From assembly GCA_024138025.1 (NCBI GenBank), contig JAMXBD010000696.1:620001-684000 (forward strand): a stretch of 64,000 nt of DNA, written 5' to 3'. The DNA comes from Combretum micranthum. Its lineage: Eukaryota; Streptophyta; Magnoliopsida; Myrtales; Combretaceae. Position numbers and translations under genes: made by a program. The notes under the pieces are model-generated. The model saw nothing but the letters and a program-made list of their open reading frames with translations, had not been told where the DNA came from and made no database searches. Positions 47,817-59,705 of the stretch are shown here, piece by piece; within the stretch, counting starts at the first letter, position 1, and the number at the start of each line of letters is the position of its first letter.

Positions 47817-49440
47817 GTTCACATTCGGAGCTGATAAAGGCCTCTGATGGTGTTTATAGCCAGCTAATCCAGTCAGAAGAAATTAGCAAACAATCTAATT
47901 ATCATGTTACAAATGATCCATGCAATCAACAAATGTTATTTCCAGTTCCATATAGTGAACCCCCTAGCTTTTCTGAGGGTACACCTGAAGGGTCTCTTTT
48001 CTTGTTTCCATTTAATGTCTCCAAGAAGCAACTCCTATTGGAAGATGGATGCGGAAGACACTGATTCTCTGGATTCAGATATATCATCAAAGAAAGCAGA
48101 CTTTTCACTCCTTTGCCTAGCCTGTCTAAACAAGCCAGAAGTTCCAGAGATGCTTCTAGGCACCATCATGGCTGCCGCTAGTGGCACTGTCTATCCAATC
48201 CTTGGTTCGTTTCTTGCTAGAATTGTAAAAATCTTCCATGAGCAGGCATCTGAGCTCCTCAATGATGCCAAATATCAGGCACTCATGTTCGTTATTTTTG
48301 GTTTGGCATCTTTCCTAGCAGCTCCACCAAGCACATATTTTTTTGCTGTTGCTGGATGTAAGTCGATAAGACGCATCCGATCCATGTGCTTCAAGAAAGT
48401 CGTACACATGGAAGTAAGTTGCTTTGATGAAGATGCACACTCACGTAGTGCAATTAGTTCAAGGCTCTAAGCTTGTGCAACATCTGTGTGTTCTTTAGTT
48501 GGTGATACTCTTGCTTTGCTCGTTCAGAATTTTTCAACAGCAGTAGTGGCTGTGCTCATGGAATTTAAAGCAAACTGGGAGCTGGCTATTGTAATGCTCC
48601 TCTTGCTACCTTTCATAGGAATTAGTGGCTAAGTTCAAATAAAATCTGTGAAAGTTTTTGGTGCGGATACAAAGGTATGCCTTTAACTTCTTGACTTCAT
48701 TAACTTGGTTGGTTCATCTAAGCTGCTACATCTTTAGATCCATTAAAAAAATGAAAGGAAAAATCAACACGCATAATCATCATAAGGTGTAGATACATCA
48801 TTCACTTATTCTTTTGCTTTGTTGAACTTCTGATCAAGGAACCACTGGATATCTGCAGAAAATGTATGAGGAAGCAAATCAAATTGCAAGGGATGCAGTT
48901 AGCAGCATCAGGACAGTAGCATCTTTTTTCTGTGAAGAGAAGACGGTTCAGCTTTACCAAAGAAACTATGAAGGGCCTGCCAAGTCAGGAATGTGGTGGG
49001 GGTTGGTTAGTGGCGTAGGTATTGGACTATCTTTCTTCTTCTTAAACTTTGTCCATGCAGTAAGTTTTTACAGCGGAGCTCAACTTGTCAGTCATGGAAA
49101 AACTAAGTTCCCTGAGGTCTTTCAAGTAAGTAAATAGCTGCCACTGAAGTTTTTCCATTAACTTTTTGTACTGCTCAGCCTCCTAGGACCATGCCACTAT
49201 ACCAATACCCCAATCTGTCTAATAAGCTTCTTTTCATGGTGTTATCAACTAACCGACCAAATGAGATTTGTAAGTATATTTTGTCCTTCTCATGGCAGCC
49301 CTTGGCATTTCACAAGCGAACTCTCTTGCTCCTAACACTAACAAGGCTAAAAGTTCTGCTGCTTCAGTATTCAATATCCTAGACCAAAAATCAGAGATTG
49401 ATGCTAGCAACAGCTCTGGAGCTCGAATGGAGAATGTAAA
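47817..49440 (+). pseudogene. ABCB linker and second transmembrane domain
   Basis: Exon 8 carries the inter-domain linker (LIKASDGVYSQLIQSEEISK), then LACLNKPEVPEMLLGTIMAA, TYFFAVAGCKSIRRIRSMCF and KVVHMEVSCFDEDAHS, a stop after SSRL at about 48470, and another in ISG*VQIK. Exon 9 (YEEANQIARDAVSSIRTVAS, SGAQLVSHGKTKFPEVFQ) is open throughout. Exon 10 (MAALGISQANSLAPNTNKAK) has a disturbed acceptor near 49272. Confidence 0.88.
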
Positions 49441-50437
49441 GGGAGATATCAGATTCCACAATATATGGTTTGCATATCTTATGAGGCCCGAAAGTAAAAT
49501 TTTTAAAGAGTTCTGCTTGTCTATCTATGCTGGCCAGGTAAAACTACAGCTGTTTTGGCATTCATTTCATATCCTATTGGAAATAGAGACACCCCATGGA
49601 GATAATACTTAAAATTCACATAAAAGACAGTGGCATTGGTTGGGGAAAGTGTGAGTGGGAAATCAACAGCGATATCACTATTGCAAAGGTATTACAACCC
49701 GGATTCTGTTCATATAGCCCTAGATGGAACAGATATCCTGAAGTTAAATGTAAAATGGTTGATGCAGCAAATGGGTCTTGTTAGTCAAGAGCCAATCCTA
49801 TTTAACGATACTGTCCGAGAGAACATTGCATATGGAAAGGAGGAGATTCTTCTGAGGCAGAAATAATAGCTGCTGCAGAATTGACTGATGCACATAACTT
49901 TGTCAGTGGCTTACAGCAGGTAATAACTAGAATATAAAAAACTGACTGGTGACCATGCATATTAATGAACTCTCAAGTTCTGTGATAAACTGGCAGGGAT
50001 ACGACACTGTGATGGGTGAACAAGGGGTTCAACCGTCAGGTGGACAAAAGCAACGCATAGCAATAGCAAGAGCTATAGTGAAAACTCCAAAGATATTACT
50101 ACTAGATGAAGCCACAAGTGCTCTTGATGCTGAATCTGAAGGTGTTGTTCAAGATGCACTGGATAGAGTAATGGTAAATCGAACTACATTGGTGATTGCT
50201 CATTGCTTGTCCACCATAAGGAATGCAGATATAGTAGCTGTACTAAAAAATGGTCAAATTTCTGAGGAAGGAACACATGAAACTCATTGTCGATATAAAG
50301 AATGGCTTTTATACATCCTTATAGCAGCATTCATTTGTACATGCGGAATAAGGTTCTTTATGGTTTTTAACTCGTATCCACTTTTATCTTTCTGTCTTTG
50401 CTTTTCCTATGATTTTTTGGTGGCTCCAGAAGTGTAA
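49441..50437 (+). pseudogene. ABCB second nucleotide-binding domain and C-terminus
   Basis: Walker A reads GESVSGKS at 49642-49665, with V replacing the conserved second Gly. Q-loop SQEPILF follows. One G is missing at about 49850, shifting the frame. In exon 12 the signature reads PSGGQ at about 50033 (normally LSGGQ), Walker [12 protein letters not shown] is intact, and the H-loop reads AHCLST (normally AHRLST). An extra base near 50300 replaces the usual C-terminus. ATP hydrolysis would fail even if the frame were whole. Confidence 0.88.
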
Positions 50438-51190
50438 TATTGGGACACACTTCTGTCAACTGTCATAAATACAAAACAATAATACATCGATATCAGTTTG
50501 AACTGTAACTTCGTTTTACCAGGAAAAATGTACAAAATTTTATTCTTCTGTTAAAGGCCTGATGGGCATACGCATTAAAATCATAAGTTCAGAAAGCCAG
50601 AAGTCCTTCATTCTTCGCCAATATAAAAATAGAACCAATCTACTAAAAAAATGTAATGTCTACAAACTAGGACAGCCAAAGGTGAATGATTCCTAGGTAA
50701 AAGACCAGGCAAAAGATAAAAGGCAAACAAACAGCCTCAACTCTAGAACCTAGACCGATGTCTACCATATTTCTTTTCCTTGGCATGCGACATATCAAAA
50801 TTCAGCTTTTGATAGCCGCGGCCGGAGTTCTCATGACTAAATTTTGATTAAAATACACTGCAAAGTGTTGTAAAATGGCAGGTGCTAGAGTCCATGAGTT
50901 AGCAGAGGTTGTAGGTTTGCCAAGGCCTTTAGCACCACAGGGGCGTAGGATTCAAAGAAATGACCGGTATGATATTATGTTATGGTTAAGTTTAGCATAA
51001 TAACCTACTTATCTAAAAGTTAAGCAATAGAGCAGAAACTTCCTGGAGGATGTCTCACTCATTGCCATGAAGCGCTGGGAATTTGGGATACCACTCTTGA
51101 ATCCAGATATGACACAATACATTATAAAAATATTTGAACAAGTAAAAATAGACACAATTGATAAAGAGCTAAATCAGAAGTGACACGAAT
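50438..51190. other. 3' flank of the ABCB pseudogene, no gene recognised
   Basis: Probable old 3' UTR and intergenic sequence. A few AATAAA-like motifs occur, for example near 50476, but none stands out as a poly(A) signal. Confidence 0.4.
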
Positions 51191-52140
51191 GTAAATATAT
51201 TCGGATTTGGGTTTAGGACACATTTACAAGCCCATGAACTCAATAAAATTATTATTAATGTTTTGTATTCGTATTTTATTAAAATATAATATTATCATTC
51301 ATTACTAACTTATAAAATCGTAAAACTATCCATATATGAAATAAATTATATATAGAACATATATATAATATACATAAAATATAGATCTTATCTAACAAAT
51401 AATATATACATAATTTATACGTCAATATACAATTGATTTATTTGCTACATATATAACATACATATAGTTTGTAAATCAAATATTTATAATAATTTTATGT
51501 ATTGATATGATACACATATATTAAATTTGTAGATTATAAATACATAATCTATATGTTATGTAAAAATTATGCATATAACATATTAAATAAATATATATAT
51601 ATATATATATTAAAATAAAAATTGCACACAAAATATTTATAAAATGGGTAGATTGTATATATATATCTAACTTATAGAATGCATATAAAGTATGAATTAC
51701 ATTTAATGTATATCGCTTAAATATATACAACATAATATATATGTATATATACCTATCTATACATAATAATATCTATATGTTATAAATACATAATTTGTAT
51801 GTTATATATGCATATACATTATAATTCATTTATTATATGAAATAAATATGCTATATATAATTATATACTTATAATATACATTATATTCATTACATAAATT
51901 GTTTACATAAATTAACATGTTACATGTATGTTCGAAACATAATATATAATATATATAACGTATTATACAAATTTATATTAATATAATATGAATGACATAT
52001 CTTTTGTAAATAGTATATAATACATATATATAAAAATAATATATATATATATAAATAATAGCTAACATGATGTATTTTAATATGATTTAGTCTTTTAATA
52101 TTTAGGTTTCTTATATTGTAGGTTTTAAGCATGTTGTGTT
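51190..52140. repeat. AT-rich low-complexity tract
   Basis: Nearly one kilobase composed almost only of A and T in tata/atat/taca words, with a (TA)n run near 51590. Predicted short Tyr/Ile-rich frames are artefacts. GACACGAA occurs on both flanks (51183 and about 52512), so this may be the core of an old repeat. Confidence 0.7.
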
Positions 52141-52856
52141 TGTTGGTTATAAAGAGAAAACAATATATTCGTTGTTAAAAATATAGGTATGATTCTCTTT
52201 TATCATAAATTATTATTTACTAATGTAATACTTATTAACAACGCATTAAATCACATAGTATAACCTCTTCCCTTTAATTATATGAATAATATATTACCTA
52301 TAATTTGTTAACAAAGGCTACTTAAGATGATAACTATTTTAATGTATTAACTTTTCCAGTTCGCTATCTATTACAATACTAAATCTTTCTTATCAATCAA
52401 TAAGTGAGCTGACATAAGACATGGTACGAATGGGTCGAGTCACAAGTTTAAGTTTTTTTATACTATTAATAAATGATTCGGATCCAGGATTAAGGTCTTT
52501 CAGATTTAGACACGAACACAGGACATGGCATGGTAACATGAATTGCCAGTGCCATCGCCACGGGAGACATCAAGAGTGATGCCTTATCTCTTTCTTTAAC
52601 AAATTTCTAAATAGATTAGACACCATGGCAGGTAAGAATTACACCCAACATCCCTTGTTGATTCTAATTGCTAGCTAAATGCTTCAATTCTAGCTTTTTT
52701 GACACATGAAAGGCGAATGCATGCCTAGGATGAGCTTTGAATTCTTTTGAATTTTAGATTTTACAAAATAAAATTATATATATTTTTATAGTTTTTAGGT
52801 TTTATAAGCTCTAGGAAAAATATAAAGGATATGGATGAAATCAATTAATCAACATA
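52141..52856. other. No gene recognised
   Basis: AT-rich intergenic sequence with no long open frame or terminal repeat that I can support. Confidence 0.4.
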
Positions 52857-52990
52857 GATTTTTTTTTTTTTTAGCTAGTAAGATGAATTTCATTTAATAT
52901 CAAAATATTACATCAATTGAATTCACCGATACAAAGAGATCCTTGGAGGTATCAAAACTCAATCAAATAAACTGGTATATCCCTTAAAAA
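52857..52990 (-). mobile_element. LINE 3' tail
   Basis: On the - strand the sequence reads GATGTAATATTTTG, then AAATGAAATTCATCTTAC, TAGCTA and a run of A. This is the usual 3' end and poly(A) tail of plant LINEs. How far it extends to the right is unclear, and no protein part is recognisable. Confidence 0.5.
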
Positions 52991-54110
52991 GTTAGTTTGT
53001 CCCACGTAGGGGATTATATACCCACATGAACAAGACACATCCTATTGGTGGGTAGAAAAAAAATCCCATAATAAGGATGATATAATCCCACGCATGAGAT
53101 GACAAAAAAAAAAAAGAGAGAGAAACAAAGATAAATACATAAAATAGAACTTATAATTAAACCACTTATTCAAGAAGCTATTGGTAATCCAAAATCTTAT
53201 ATGCCAAGATGTCTTCATATTCACTAGATTTGTTGAACTAGATATACGATAATGGATTATGACAATCAGTGATGGTGGAAATGGTAAAAAATGAAAAAAC
53301 TAAAAAATTCTATTCAAAAGATAGAAATCCATGAATATTAGAATCAATAAAGATGGATTTGTGGTTTTAAGATGGTAAGAGAAGGATAAAGGAATAGAAA
53401 GGAGGGACGGCCAAGGCGGCCGTGTGGCCACCCCTTAGATGCTAGAGTTTAGTGAGAACCTTTTTGTGTGTCCACACACACACAGAGTAATCTTTTTATG
53501 GGCAATAATTAATCGATATAGATTACAAATAATGAGACCACATTAGTTTTGTGTTTGAATTGCAAATTAATAGCACACAATTTGTTATCGATTTGTGAAC
53601 TCTCGTAGGTTGTTAAAAGAATCAAAAGATTCAATTAACGATGTTCACTACAATTGCAAAACAATTGATAGGAACAATTATATAGTAAAAAAAATCTCAG
53701 AAACTGACAAAAATAGGAAACAAAATCAGTAACTTGGAAAGTTTTCAATGTGCCAACACTAGTGTGCCAACACTAGTGAACCCACATTTAGCCGCATCCT
53801 AGCCTTCTTCTAGTTTGTTTGAATGGTCTGTTTTTTATATGTATCTGTATCGAAAAGATATATGCAAATATATCTTATTTGCATCTACATTTTGTCGATA
53901 TTTGATCTTTTAATGATATCTGCCAACTATTTTTTTATCTATATCTATTTCTTGATAAACAATTTGTTGGAAAAAAGTGTATGTATCTACAAGGAAAAGC
54001 TAGCCAAATCGATTCATCTCATTTTGCCTATGCCTAATGTGATCTCTTGATTGAGGTTATCAGGTTTGATTAGTGAAATAATGTGTTTAGGTTAATCACA
54101 CCCTAACACG
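52991..54110. other. No gene recognised
   Basis: AT-rich DNA with a short (CA)n run near 53475 and a direct duplication of ctagtgtgccaacactagtg-like words near 53755-53778. No coding sequence is recognisable. Confidence 0.4.
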
Positions 54111-54123
54111 GTAGTTTATTATA

Positions 54124-54462
54124 GAGTAAATTACACCAAGAGGTTCCAACATTGAAGGTAAGTTCATTTAAGATCCCAACTTTTGAGGCTAAGTTAATTT
54201 AAGGTCTTAACGTTTGAAGAAGTAGATCAATTTGGGTCCCCAAAGACATGTGTGAATAGAAGAAGAGTCTTTTAAGTTTTAATTAAATATTCTTTCATGT
54301 TGACACGTGTCCTTGGAAATCCAAATCGACCCACTTTTTTAAAGGTTGGGACCTTAAATGAACTTACCTTTAAACGTTGGGACCTCTTTTTAATCACTTA
54401 AAACATTGGGACCATAATGAACATACCCCTAAATGTTAAGACCTTTTGATGTAATTCATCCG
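54124..54462. mobile_element. Mutator-like MITE
   Basis: A 339-base element. Its ends GAGTAAATTACACC and GATGTAATTCATCCG form an imperfect inverted repeat that continues inward for over 25 bases (GAGGTTCCAACATT against AATGTTAAGACC). It is flanked by TTTATTATA (54115-54123) and TTTGTTATA (54463-54471), a 9-bp duplication with one mismatch. Internal inverted blocks (ggtaagttcatttaag and its complement) repeat the pattern. Confidence 0.65.
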
Positions 54463-54559
54463 TTTGTTATATAATGTAAGTATAAAAATACAAGACTACC
54501 CTTTTAAACAAAATATTCTAATATTTCTCATTAAGCTGAAGTGTATATATCATATGCTC

Positions 54560-55431
54560 CTAACTTGCTGTATATATGACTTACTTGAGCCCCTAGAGTG
54601 ACTTAGTAAATAAATCAGTAAGTTGATCTTTTGATCTCAATTTTCTTATTCAATGAGTTTTCACGAACAAAATGATAGTCAATTTCAATGTGCTTTATGT
54701 GTTCATGAAATACTCGGTTTGATGCTATGTGCATCGCCACTTGGTTATCACGTATCAGTTTCATTGGTTGTAACTTTGAAAATCTAATTTCTTCAAGTAA
54801 ATGTTTAAACCAAAGCAATTCACAAGTTGTAGATGTTATTGCTTTATACTCAAATTATGTACTTGATCTTGCTACCATTGTTTGCTTCATGCTTTTCCAT
54901 GACATAAGATTACCACTAATAAACACATAATATCTTGTAGTTAACCTTCTATATAAAGGTGAATCTGCCTAATCAGCATTTAACTATCTAACAACATGCA
55001 CGTGCCCTTGATGTTTATATAAAATAGCTTGACTTGGAGATCTTTTGAGATAATGTAGAATATGAATCACATCATTCCAATGACTAGTGCAAGGTGAGCT
55101 CATGAAATGACTCACTATGTAGACTACAAATGATATATCAGGGCATGTCATTGTAAGATAATTAGGCTTATCAACTAATCTTCTATATTTCTTTAGGTCA
55201 TCAAGAATCTCTCATTCACTGGGCAAGAGTTTGACATAAGTATCCATAGGTAAATCAAGTTGGTTTTTCTCTTATCATATAATAAATCAAGTACATAATT
55301 CCATTGGGAGAGATATTTACCTCGCTTAGAGTAAGCAACTTCAATTATAAGGAAATATTTTAAACTACCCATGTCTTTAGTGTGGAATCTTTGCTGTAAG
55401 AAATCCTTCAGTTGCAAAATACCATCATGAT
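54560..55431 (-). pseudogene. pol: Outer copia: RT C-terminal part and RNase H
   Basis: The frame resumes directly after the inner element with DGILQLKDFLQQRFHTKDMG, SLKYFLIIEVAYSKRGKYLS. RNase H follows (ARSSTEYKAI-like sequence, LLWFKHLLEEIRFSKLQPMK, LIRDNQVAMHIASN, HIEIDYHFVRE). The first half of the polymerase is on the other side of the insertion at 57525. Confidence 0.85.
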
Positions 55432-55901
55432 TATTATAAACATATATGAAAAACAACGCAAAACATAAAATAAAGCACACATAAGATTTATGTGAAAAAC
55501 CCTTGATGAGAAAAACCATGTGTAGAGGAGAGAAATTCACTAATGTTGAAGGAGTACAGATGATGTGTATACAATAATCTGATTGATCTTAACTTTCATA
55601 TACCGGAACAAAACAACACACACACACGCACATATATATGTATGTATGTGTAAGCCAGCTAAAAGCCGGACAGCTTTAAAAACAAAGTCTTCATTCAACT
55701 TCGGCTAAAGGCCGACGACTTTTACATCAAGATCGATAGCGTTGCCCATATAGGTTGGTGGGTTTAGGCCGGCTTAGCCAAATCCTCCGTCTCGAAAATT
55801 AATTCAAGAAATCCAAGGCCACCAATAGTATAGACGTGAAAAGCTAGTGTCCTTGATCCAAAGCTAGTGGCTTTAACTAAATTTAGGTCGCACATCAAAT
55901 A
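55432..55901 (-). repeat. 3' LTR of the inner copia element
   Basis: Matches 57078-57519. The terminal TG has become TA on the plus strand (tattataaac against tgttataaat). Right of it, the complement GAAGGTGGAGAT is the expected polypurine tract. Confidence 0.85.
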
Positions 55902-55949
55902 ATCTCCACCTTCATACGAATTGAGGAGCAAAAATACACAAACTCCAAT

Positions 55950-57030
55950 CTTCAACACAAAAAACAAAACATTCTCCTCCTCTTGAGTACAAATTTTACT
56001 CGCAACAATATCACCATCAACCATAACATCACTTACAAAATGATACTTGACATCATTGTATTTTGTCCTCTCATGAAACATTTGATTCTTGGTGAGATAG
56101 ATCGCACTCTGACTGTCACAATAAATTGTTGTAGTCTTCAAATCATCACTAATTTCACTAAATGACCCTTTTAACCAAATAACTTTTTTAAAGCTTTTGT
56201 AATAGCCATATATTCAACTTCAGTAGTGGATAAAGCAATGGTAGCTTGCAAAGTGGCTTTTCAACTGATAGCACAACTACCAAGAGTAAAAATATACCTT
56301 GTAAGAGATCTTCTTTTATTCAAATCTCTAACAAAATCAAAATCAACAAACCTAAGAATTCTATCTCTAGTTCTATCAAATTGTAGAAAATTATTAGTAG
56401 TACCTCTTAAGTATCTGAAAATCTACTAAATAGCTTTTTAGTATTTCTTATTAGGATTAGTCATATATCTATTGACAACACTCACAACATATGACAAATC
56501 TGGATGTGTATAGACCATAGCATACATAAGAGATCTTACATCACTAGAATATGGTACCCTTGACATATAATCAAGCTCATCATCTGATTGTGGAGACAAA
56601 GCATATGAAAGTCTGAAATGAGTTGCTAAATGAGTACTGATAGACTTAGCATTCATCATATTAAACCTATAAAGAATTTTCTCAATATACCCCTTTTGAC
56701 TTAGATGCAACGTACCTATTTTTCTATTTCTTAAAATTTATTGGTCAAACTTTGCTCATACATAGTTGCTCCAATTTCAACCATAACGCAACAGCTATAT
56801 TTTCCTTCAATACGTCCTGCAGTATCTTATTCAATAAATGACGATGAATTTGAGAAAGGGTTTTTCAATCCTTACGTTGTTTTTCTTCAAGTGACCATAA
56901 CGTAGGCATCTTCTCAAACCCTAACAGTACACCATATAAATCCATCGGAGCTAAAACCGCTCACATCTTGATCTGCCATAGCGACAATCTAGTGTTGTGA
57001 TCCAACAACAGAATATCATATTTCACGGTT
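55950..57030 (-). pseudogene. Inner copia: gag start fused to RT end and RNase H
   Basis: gag starts at about 57027 (MATVKYDILLLDHNTRLSLW) and runs with stops to about 56720 (ILQDVLKENIAVALWLKLEQ). It joins sequence encoding HLSQKGYIEKILYRFNMMNA, YSSDVRSLMYAMVYTHPDLS, and then RNase H (TTIYCDSQSAIYLTKNQMFH). The join removes roughly three quarters of a Tork-like polyprotein. Confidence 0.85.
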
Positions 57031-57062
57031 GCCATTGTAGAGAAAACAAAAACAAAACTTTG

Positions 57063-57074
57063 GCTTTGATACCA
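57063..57074 (-). promoter_or_regulatory. Primer-binding site of the inner copia element
   Basis: The - strand reads TGGTATCAAAGC, 11 of 12 matches to the initiator-Met tRNA site, three bases from the LTR. Confidence 0.85.
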
Positions 57075-57077
57075 ATT

Positions 57078-57519
57078 TGTTATAAATAGGTATGAAAAAC
57101 AACGAAAAAACATAAAATAAAGCACACATAAGATTTCCGTTTGAAAACTCTTCAGGAGAAAAACCACGGGCAGACGAAAGGAATTCACTAATGTTAGAGA
57201 AGAAGTACAGAGAAGTGTATACTAGGATCATATTGATCTCAACTCTCATAAACTTTAACAAAATAACACACACACACACACATATGTATGCATAAGCCGG
57301 CTCAAAGGCTAGTAGCTTTAAAAATGAAGTCTTTATTCAACACCGGCAACTTTTACATCAAGGTCAGCTACATTACCCATATAAGCCGATGGCTTTAGGC
57401 CAGCCTAGCCAAATCCTCTATCCCAGAAATTGATTCAAGAAATCCAAGGCTGGCAATATATACGTGAAAGTTGGCGGCCTTGATACAAAGCTAACTGAAT
57501 TTGGGTCACACATCTAACA
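57078..57519 (-). repeat. 5' LTR of the inner copia element
   Basis: 442 bases, TGTTATAAAT...TCTAACA on the plus strand, followed by the target duplication ATGAT. It contains a short (CA)n run near 57268. Confidence 0.88.
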
Positions 57520-57524
57520 ATGAT

Positions 57525-58060
57525 CATATCCTAAAATCACACTATCATCGACATACACAACCAATATAATTTTTTGTCACCATCATACCATCGATAAAAT
57601 ATAGAATGATCTAAATTAAAGCTATAAAGACCAAATTCCATTACGATTGAATTGAATCTACCAAACCAAGCACGTAGAGAATTTTTTAAGCCCATATAGT
57701 GATTTCTTCCAGTGATAAACTAATCCAACTCCCCTTGAACAACAAAACCTAGTTGTTGTTCCATATATAACTCTTCCTCAAGATCACCATGGAGGAAGGT
57801 ATTTTTAATGTCAAGTTGATGTAAAGGCAATGATGAGTAGTTGCAAGTGATATCAGAAGATAGAATGAACTAATCCCAGCTATTAGCAAGAAGGTATCTT
57901 AATAGTCAATACCATAGATTCAAGTATAGCCTTTAGCAACTAGAAAGGCCTTTAGTCTATCAATAGTGCCATCAAGTAAGACTTTCACAAAGAATACCCA
58001 TCGATATCTAGCTATTGATTTACTATTAGGAATGGACACAAGATCTATTCAAGAAGGATT
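57525..58060 (-). pseudogene. pol: Outer copia: RT N-terminal part up to YVDD
   Basis: The - strand shows LVAKGYTQIYGIDY, LPLHQLDIKNTFLHGDLEEE, LYMEQQLGFVVQGE, SLYGLKNSLRAWFGRFNSI and LVVYVDDSVILGYDH, where the nested element begins. These are hallmark Ty1/copia RT motifs, with stops between them. Confidence 0.85.
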
Positions 58061-58559
58061 TGAGTCCAGTGGAGAAGTTGGTGAAGAAGAAGAGTCTTCT
58101 AGGTTAGTACGTTGTTGACAAGCATAAACTTACATATTTGGCTAAAAAAAATGAGGGAACCCTTAAGAGACTAGCAAAGTAGTAAAAGTACCTTCAGAGG
58201 ATGGCATGATAGTAGAGGTACCCTCAAAGGATTATAAAGTGGCTAAGGTACTCAAGTCAACCATAACTAAATGAGAAGAAGATGATAAAGGCAACTCATG
58301 TGGATAGGAGATTCATTCCTAGGAGATGAAGACACTGTTGAGAAATATGGAGAAACATAAACTTTATGATTTTCTAGAGAATAACAGCGATACTCCTTTT
58401 AACTACTAGAGTAGCCAAGGAAGATATAACAAATTGACCGAGGATCAAGTTTATCAATCTTTAAAGATAGTTGATGGACAATACACAATCAACTAAAGAC
58501 ATAGGGAAGCAAGGTGAAAAGCGATTGGTTAAGAAGAAAAAGTTGCAATGGAACTCGAC

Positions 58560-59230
58560 TGTGTACTATAGATAGCATTTCATTTATAAGAAAACATGTC
58601 GTGAGCATAGCATCAGCCCAAAAGAGCTTCGACACATTCATGTGAATAACTAACGTCCTTCATTAAGATGTCGATTTTTATGTTTAGCAACTCCATTCTA
58701 TTGCGGAGTATAAGAACATGAAATTTGGTGCATAATACCATGCTGTTACACATATAACTGAAAAGAACTAGACATGTATTCCTTAGCATTGTCCGTGCAA
58801 AAAACTCGAAGAGAAGAATTTTTTTTTTTAATTTCATAATGAAAAGTACAAAATATATCAAATATCTCATAACAAATTTTCATTAAATATAACTATGTTA
58901 TTCTTGAGTAATTATTGATGAATGTAACAAAAAGCCTAAAACCATGAAGAGAATCAACACTAGCAAGTCGCCATACATCAGCATTAACTAAATCAAAGGG
59001 AGTAGTAGCTCGTTTATTGGCTTTAAGACTAAAAGAAACATGACTCTATTTGCCTAATTCACACAACTGGCATCCAAGACTAGCACAAGATTAGAGACTA
59101 GGACACATAAGATGAAAAATCTTCAAGGACAGATGACTAAATCGATAATGCATCTCCATAGGATCTAGTTTAATAGATGAGCAAGTAGTGATAGTAGGTG
59201 TCGAATCTACATATTATAGCCCACAAGACT
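58560..59230 (-). pseudogene. pol: Outer copia: integrase
   Basis: The - strand frames show LGCQLCELGK-like sequence, NKRATTPFDLVNADVWRLAS, DSLHGFRLFVTFI and a PQQNGVA-type region (MELLNIKIDI near 58680 in a neighbouring frame). All are in fragments separated by stops. Confidence 0.7.
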
Positions 59231-59705
59231 CATGCCTCCATCAATCGTTTTCACCATTCTCAAATCCAGTATCACAAAAGAAGAAGGAAAGAATGCGATA
59301 GAGCAATTAAAGGAAGTGGTTAATTTACTAATAGATAATAAGTTAAAAGGCAATTTGGGTATATATAGAACCTATGTCAATGGAAACGATGGAACAGGTG
59401 AGGTAGTGCCAATCCCATTAACAGAGGAAGTGGACCCATTAGCGAAAGTGAGACTTGGTAATGTAGAAGAGTAAGTAATGTGTGAAGAGAAATTAAGTGT
59501 ACCTAACATATGATCTATGGCTTCAAAATCAACAATCTAAGATTGTAAAGGAGCCTGAGTAAGATAGACAATAGAATTACCTAGTTGGACTAAGGATGAA
59601 CAAGAAGTAGATAGCTATGACGCATTATGATATTGTAGGAGTCTAGCATATTCGTCCCGTGATAAAGTAGTAGTAGATGACTTAGGTTCTTCCTTGTACA
59701 AATGT

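Larger units (their letters stand above)
36242..50437 (+). pseudogene. ABCB full transporter (MDR/P-glycoprotein type), pseudogene
   Basis: The complete plan of a plant ABCB full transporter (TMD1-NBD1-TMD2-NBD2) can be followed in about 12 exons: 36242-36463, 45609-45663, ~45796-45960, 46032-46253, 46329-46565, 46666-47192, 47297-47570, 47817-48674, 48859-49125, ~49276-49537, 49627-49919 and 49997-~50437. Sequence is closest in memory to the ABCB4/11/21 group, plasma-membrane exporters of which some move auxin. The gene is dead. Stops end exon 1 (TAG 36461) and occur in exons 5, 7 (twice) and 8 (twice). One-base frameshifts occur near 46504, in exons 6 and 11, and near the C-terminus. Several splice sites are altered. 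Intron 1 spans 36464-45608 and is full of transposons. A paralogue presumably serves the function elsewhere. Confidence 0.92.
55432..57519 (-). mobile_element. Internally deleted Ty1/copia element nested in the outer copia
   Basis: Its 2088 bases are bounded by LTRs (55432-55901 and 57078-57519) and flanked by identical ATGAT at 55427-55431 and 57520-57524. On the - strand the 5' LTR starts TGTTAGATGTG and is followed by a primer site. The body of only about 1.2 kb contains the start of gag fused directly to the end of RT and RNase H. Protease, integrase and most of RT are missing, so it could have moved only with proteins from a full-length relative. The LTRs are clearly diverged, so it is not recent. 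Confidence 0.9.

Noticed and set aside
51521..52132. Tyr/Ile-rich open frames
   Set aside because: They are artefacts of the AT-rich tract.
59232..59474. An 80-codon + strand frame as a host gene
   Set aside because: It lies antisense within the decayed outer copia element, and no domain is seen.
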